Part shown: positions 61,706-64,000 of the stretch, piece after piece | How the letters are laid out: each line of letters begins with the position of its first letter | Numbering within the stretch: position 1 is the stretch's first letter | Source: Panaeolus papilionaceus | Lineage: Eukaryota > Basidiomycota > Agaricomycetes > Agaricales | Assembly: GCA_015501605.1 (NCBI GenBank) | Contig: JADNRZ010000011.1 | Coordinates: 1,674,001 to 1,738,000 of the forward strand | Length of the DNA: 64,000 nt | Reading direction: 5' to 3' | Notes under the pieces: generated by a model | What the model saw: only the letters and a program-made list of their open reading frames with translations | Database searches by the model: none | What the model was told of the DNA's origin: nothing | Program-made: the position numbers and the translations under genes

Positions 61706-63216
61706 CTATTTCAAGTCAAGATGTGATGCGAGGTTCGATTTTGTCTGCATCTGGGCGATGGCGGACATCGTTGTTCCACGGGGTCCCATGGAATGCGTGG
61801 TTTCCAGACCAGAGGTTAACACAGTATCGAGAATGACTGATGTTCTATGGTGGAAATCGCTGTCTGTCGTTGTGAGGTGCGGCCGACCTGATGCTGTGTT
61901 GCGGTTTAGTCCAACTTGCACAATAAGGAGAGCCGGCATAATGGCCTATAAGATTAATAATGATTAGAATGATCCATAAAATGAGCATTTGGTTCGTTAC
62001 GTACCACGGTCCTCATAAGGATTGCAACGCTCAATATCTGAAAGTCCAAGTGCAATCCATCAGGGAACAACAAGGGGGTTGAGAGTCAAATGTTCGCACC
62101 TTCCAGTGAATCGGAGGGAAGAGGATGTACACCAATATAACAGCCGAATAGACAGCGCTGGACTCGATTCTGTTTTTTTTTTCCCTTTTATTGAGATTAA
62201 GCGACGAATCCGAGAAACGGAGAACTCACATTATAGCAGCTGCCATTCGAAACCCGTGCAACTGACGTACTTCAATTTGCGACCCTGCCATTTTGGAAAC
62301 CCACAAGATTCTTCCCACTGCAGGTGTCCATTAGGTTTGTGGTCTCGTGAGTGGAGGCGCATGAAAACTTACCTGTCAAAGCCGTCAAAAGAACATTAAA
62401 CGCGAAGATAAACCAATAGTAGAGCTTGACAAGATCATTTCCAGGGTCGTTAAATCCTCTTCCTGTCCCAATGAAACCACAGACTGTATCAAAGTGGAGT
62501 GCACATTAGCAAATGCGAGAGTCGGCAGGAATGCCACAAGAAAGGGTTCACCTGTGTTGACAATTCCCATCGCAGAAAAGGCAAGCAGAAGATACCATGA
62601 CCGGCTCCAAACGACGTAGCACCGGTAAAGCTAATGAACGTGAATCAAAATGCACCTCAATGGGCTCTATGCGTGTCATACCAGGATCACTTCCGCAAAG
62701 AAGCTAGAGAACCAGAAGTGTGAGGATTCAAAAGATAAGAGGTTGTTTGAAGCTGAGAATGCTCACTTGTTTGCAACAAACAGGACTTGTTTCCATGACC
62801 CGTGCTTGGTTAAGGTCATAGTACTTTCTGTCCAGTACTCAGCGAGCTCATGATGAACAAAACTAAACGACAGTCCAGCATCGACCGTCGAAATCATGAA
62901 CATCATTGTGGCTGGGAGGAGAATGAAGAGTTTCGCAGAGCGGCTGTTACGCCACAGGATGCGCACACAACTGATGAACAAAACGACATGGATGCCTATT
63001 TTTTAAGGCAGATATTGTCAAATGGGCGAGGGAGTTTTTGAAGGTGCTATCGAGGCATACCATATAGCAAGGTATCGGCCTAGACGCGTAGCCTCAGTAT
63101 CCCACTAAGATAAATTAAGCGAAATCACATACCAAGCACGCAGTTAGAAAAGGTGCGATGACTTTGTGCAACCTAACCTTGAGCTCTGATTCCAGCAAAA
63201 GTGAATCTGCTCCCAT
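61706..63216 (-). CDS. Seven-helix membrane protein, RCYVVW family, copy 3
   Basis: Start MGADSLLLESELKVRLHKVI, APFLTACL, joined to the short exon ADTLLYG, then IHVVLFISCVRILWRNSRSA, LLPATMMFMISTVDAGLSFS, LYRCYVVWSRSWYLLLAFSA, and YYWFIFAFNVLLTALT. IMPALLIVQVGLNRNTASGR forms the last helix, and a tail with a Met/Ser-rich end runs to 61706. It is the most divergent of the three right-hand copies (WSRSW after RCYV, Ala-Asp instead of Val-Glu in the short exon). The VESGLLY helix is less clear here and the intron borders around 62100-62250 are uncertain, so a lesion there cannot be excluded. Confidence 0.68.
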
Positions 63217-64000
63217 AAGGATGGCGTAAAATTGTAAGAAAAAATAGAGTGAAGTGAGTGGAAGAAAAGAAAGTCGCTCAAAACCGGCGAAACAAGGAAA
63301 ACAACGACGTTGGGGGCAATCCTCACCACTGCGAAGACATGGAAGATTATGTGTAAAACATAAATACAATCCGAATAGTGGAGTAGGGTCGAAGGACCTT
63401 TTGAACCTGAGTTGCTCAATGGGGTTTTTATAGCAAAACAGTGACGACATTACTTTGGCTCAATTAAAGATTATGATATGACCTCGAAGCACAAAAGCGT
63501 CCTGGTCAGGCCGTTCGAAACTCAAGTCTAGTTATGAGTTTCTTCTGTAATGGAAAATGTGAAGCAGACGTGGATATCGAGGCTGAATTAAACCGGCCCA
63601 TCAAGTTTTTTCATCGTTGCAGCTGCTTTGTTCAGGTGGAGTAATCTCTGACTTTGGACGTTGGTGAGAGAAAACTTGACACTGACAGTGCACCAACATT
63701 CAGGTTGCCATCCCGTAAAGGGTGTAGTGAACGAAACTTGTTTGGCTATGTCTTGAAAGTCAACCCAAGACAAATGTTTGTGTACACCACGAGTTGTCCA
63801 CGAGTCTCCCAACCTGAAGATAAGCATATGACTTCGCCATGATGCATTGATGCATGACAGGAGACTTGCAATCCACTTGCAGTCAATTGCAATGGACAAT
63901 GATGAAAACGGTGCAGCCCTCGTCTTGTTCTCTCATTGGTCCCGGCTTCCTAGAAGCAACTGATGGTTACTTGGCTGATATACAAGGTATAAAATGATAC
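63217..64000. other. Right-edge region, no supported gene
   Basis: A minus-strand frame at 63588-63899 (containing VSFTTPFTGWQPECWCTVSV) lacks an ATG at its beginning and a recognisable domain. A TATAAAAT on the plus strand at 63988-63995 suggests the promoter of a gene just beyond the window. Confidence 0.4.

Noticed and set aside
63588..63899. Minus-strand frame containing TPFTGWQPECWC near the right edge
   Set aside because: It has no ATG at its beginning and no recognised domain; too weak to call a gene.

Overview
This window is nuclear DNA from a filamentous basidiomycete, very probably an agaricomycete of the Agaricales type. Genes are split by many introns of about 50-60 nt with GT/AG ends. 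Gene content is typical of that group: plant and fungal cell-wall glycoside hydrolases, WSC proteins, tandem seven-helix membrane proteins, F-box proteins, an AROM pentafunctional enzyme and a tyrosine-recombinase retrotransposon of the DIRS/Ngaro type. Calls were made by reading translated exons and joining them by eye at splice sites, so exon borders are approximate unless a junction is described.

Layout. 1-1292: a partial multipass membrane protein running off the left edge. 1959-12244: a minus-strand block with three secreted glycoside hydrolases (GH105, GH12, GH92) around two small hydrophilic proteins and a calmodulin-like EF-hand protein. 13.3-18.7 kb: a nearly complete retrotransposon with a spliced Gag, a Pol (RT plus RNase H) broken by one stop codon, and a tyrosine recombinase; a tRNA-derived SINE-like element lies downstream. 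20.4-26.6 kb: an SPX-RING ubiquitin ligase, a 2OG-Fe(II) oxygenase and a P-loop GTPase. 26.9-30.3 kb: tandem single-span membrane proteins with Ser/Thr-rich stalks and PPxY tails. 31.8 kb: an intron-containing tRNA-Asp. 32.2-34.7 kb: a mitochondrial HMG-box protein and a kinase-like protein. 35.1-39.0 kb: an F-box gene with a decayed tandem copy.

39.2-50.4 kb is a dense housekeeping block: TFIIH subunit Tfb5, ribose-5-phosphate isomerase, the AROM protein, an RGS/Rax1-like membrane protein and complex I subunit NDUFA2. Ribose-5-phosphate isomerase and AROM lie head to tail 162 bp apart; the first belongs to the pathway that makes erythrose-4-phosphate, a precursor of the second's pathway.

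51.0-63.2 kb is an accessory region: three paralogous seven-helix proteins (hallmark RCYVVW) interleaved with two WSC-domain genes, one intact and one decayed. This lineage-specific set of putative surface sensors and wall-binding proteins, together with the retrotransposon, is the least described part of the window. No CRISPR array, operon, rRNA gene or obvious secondary-metabolite cluster was seen.
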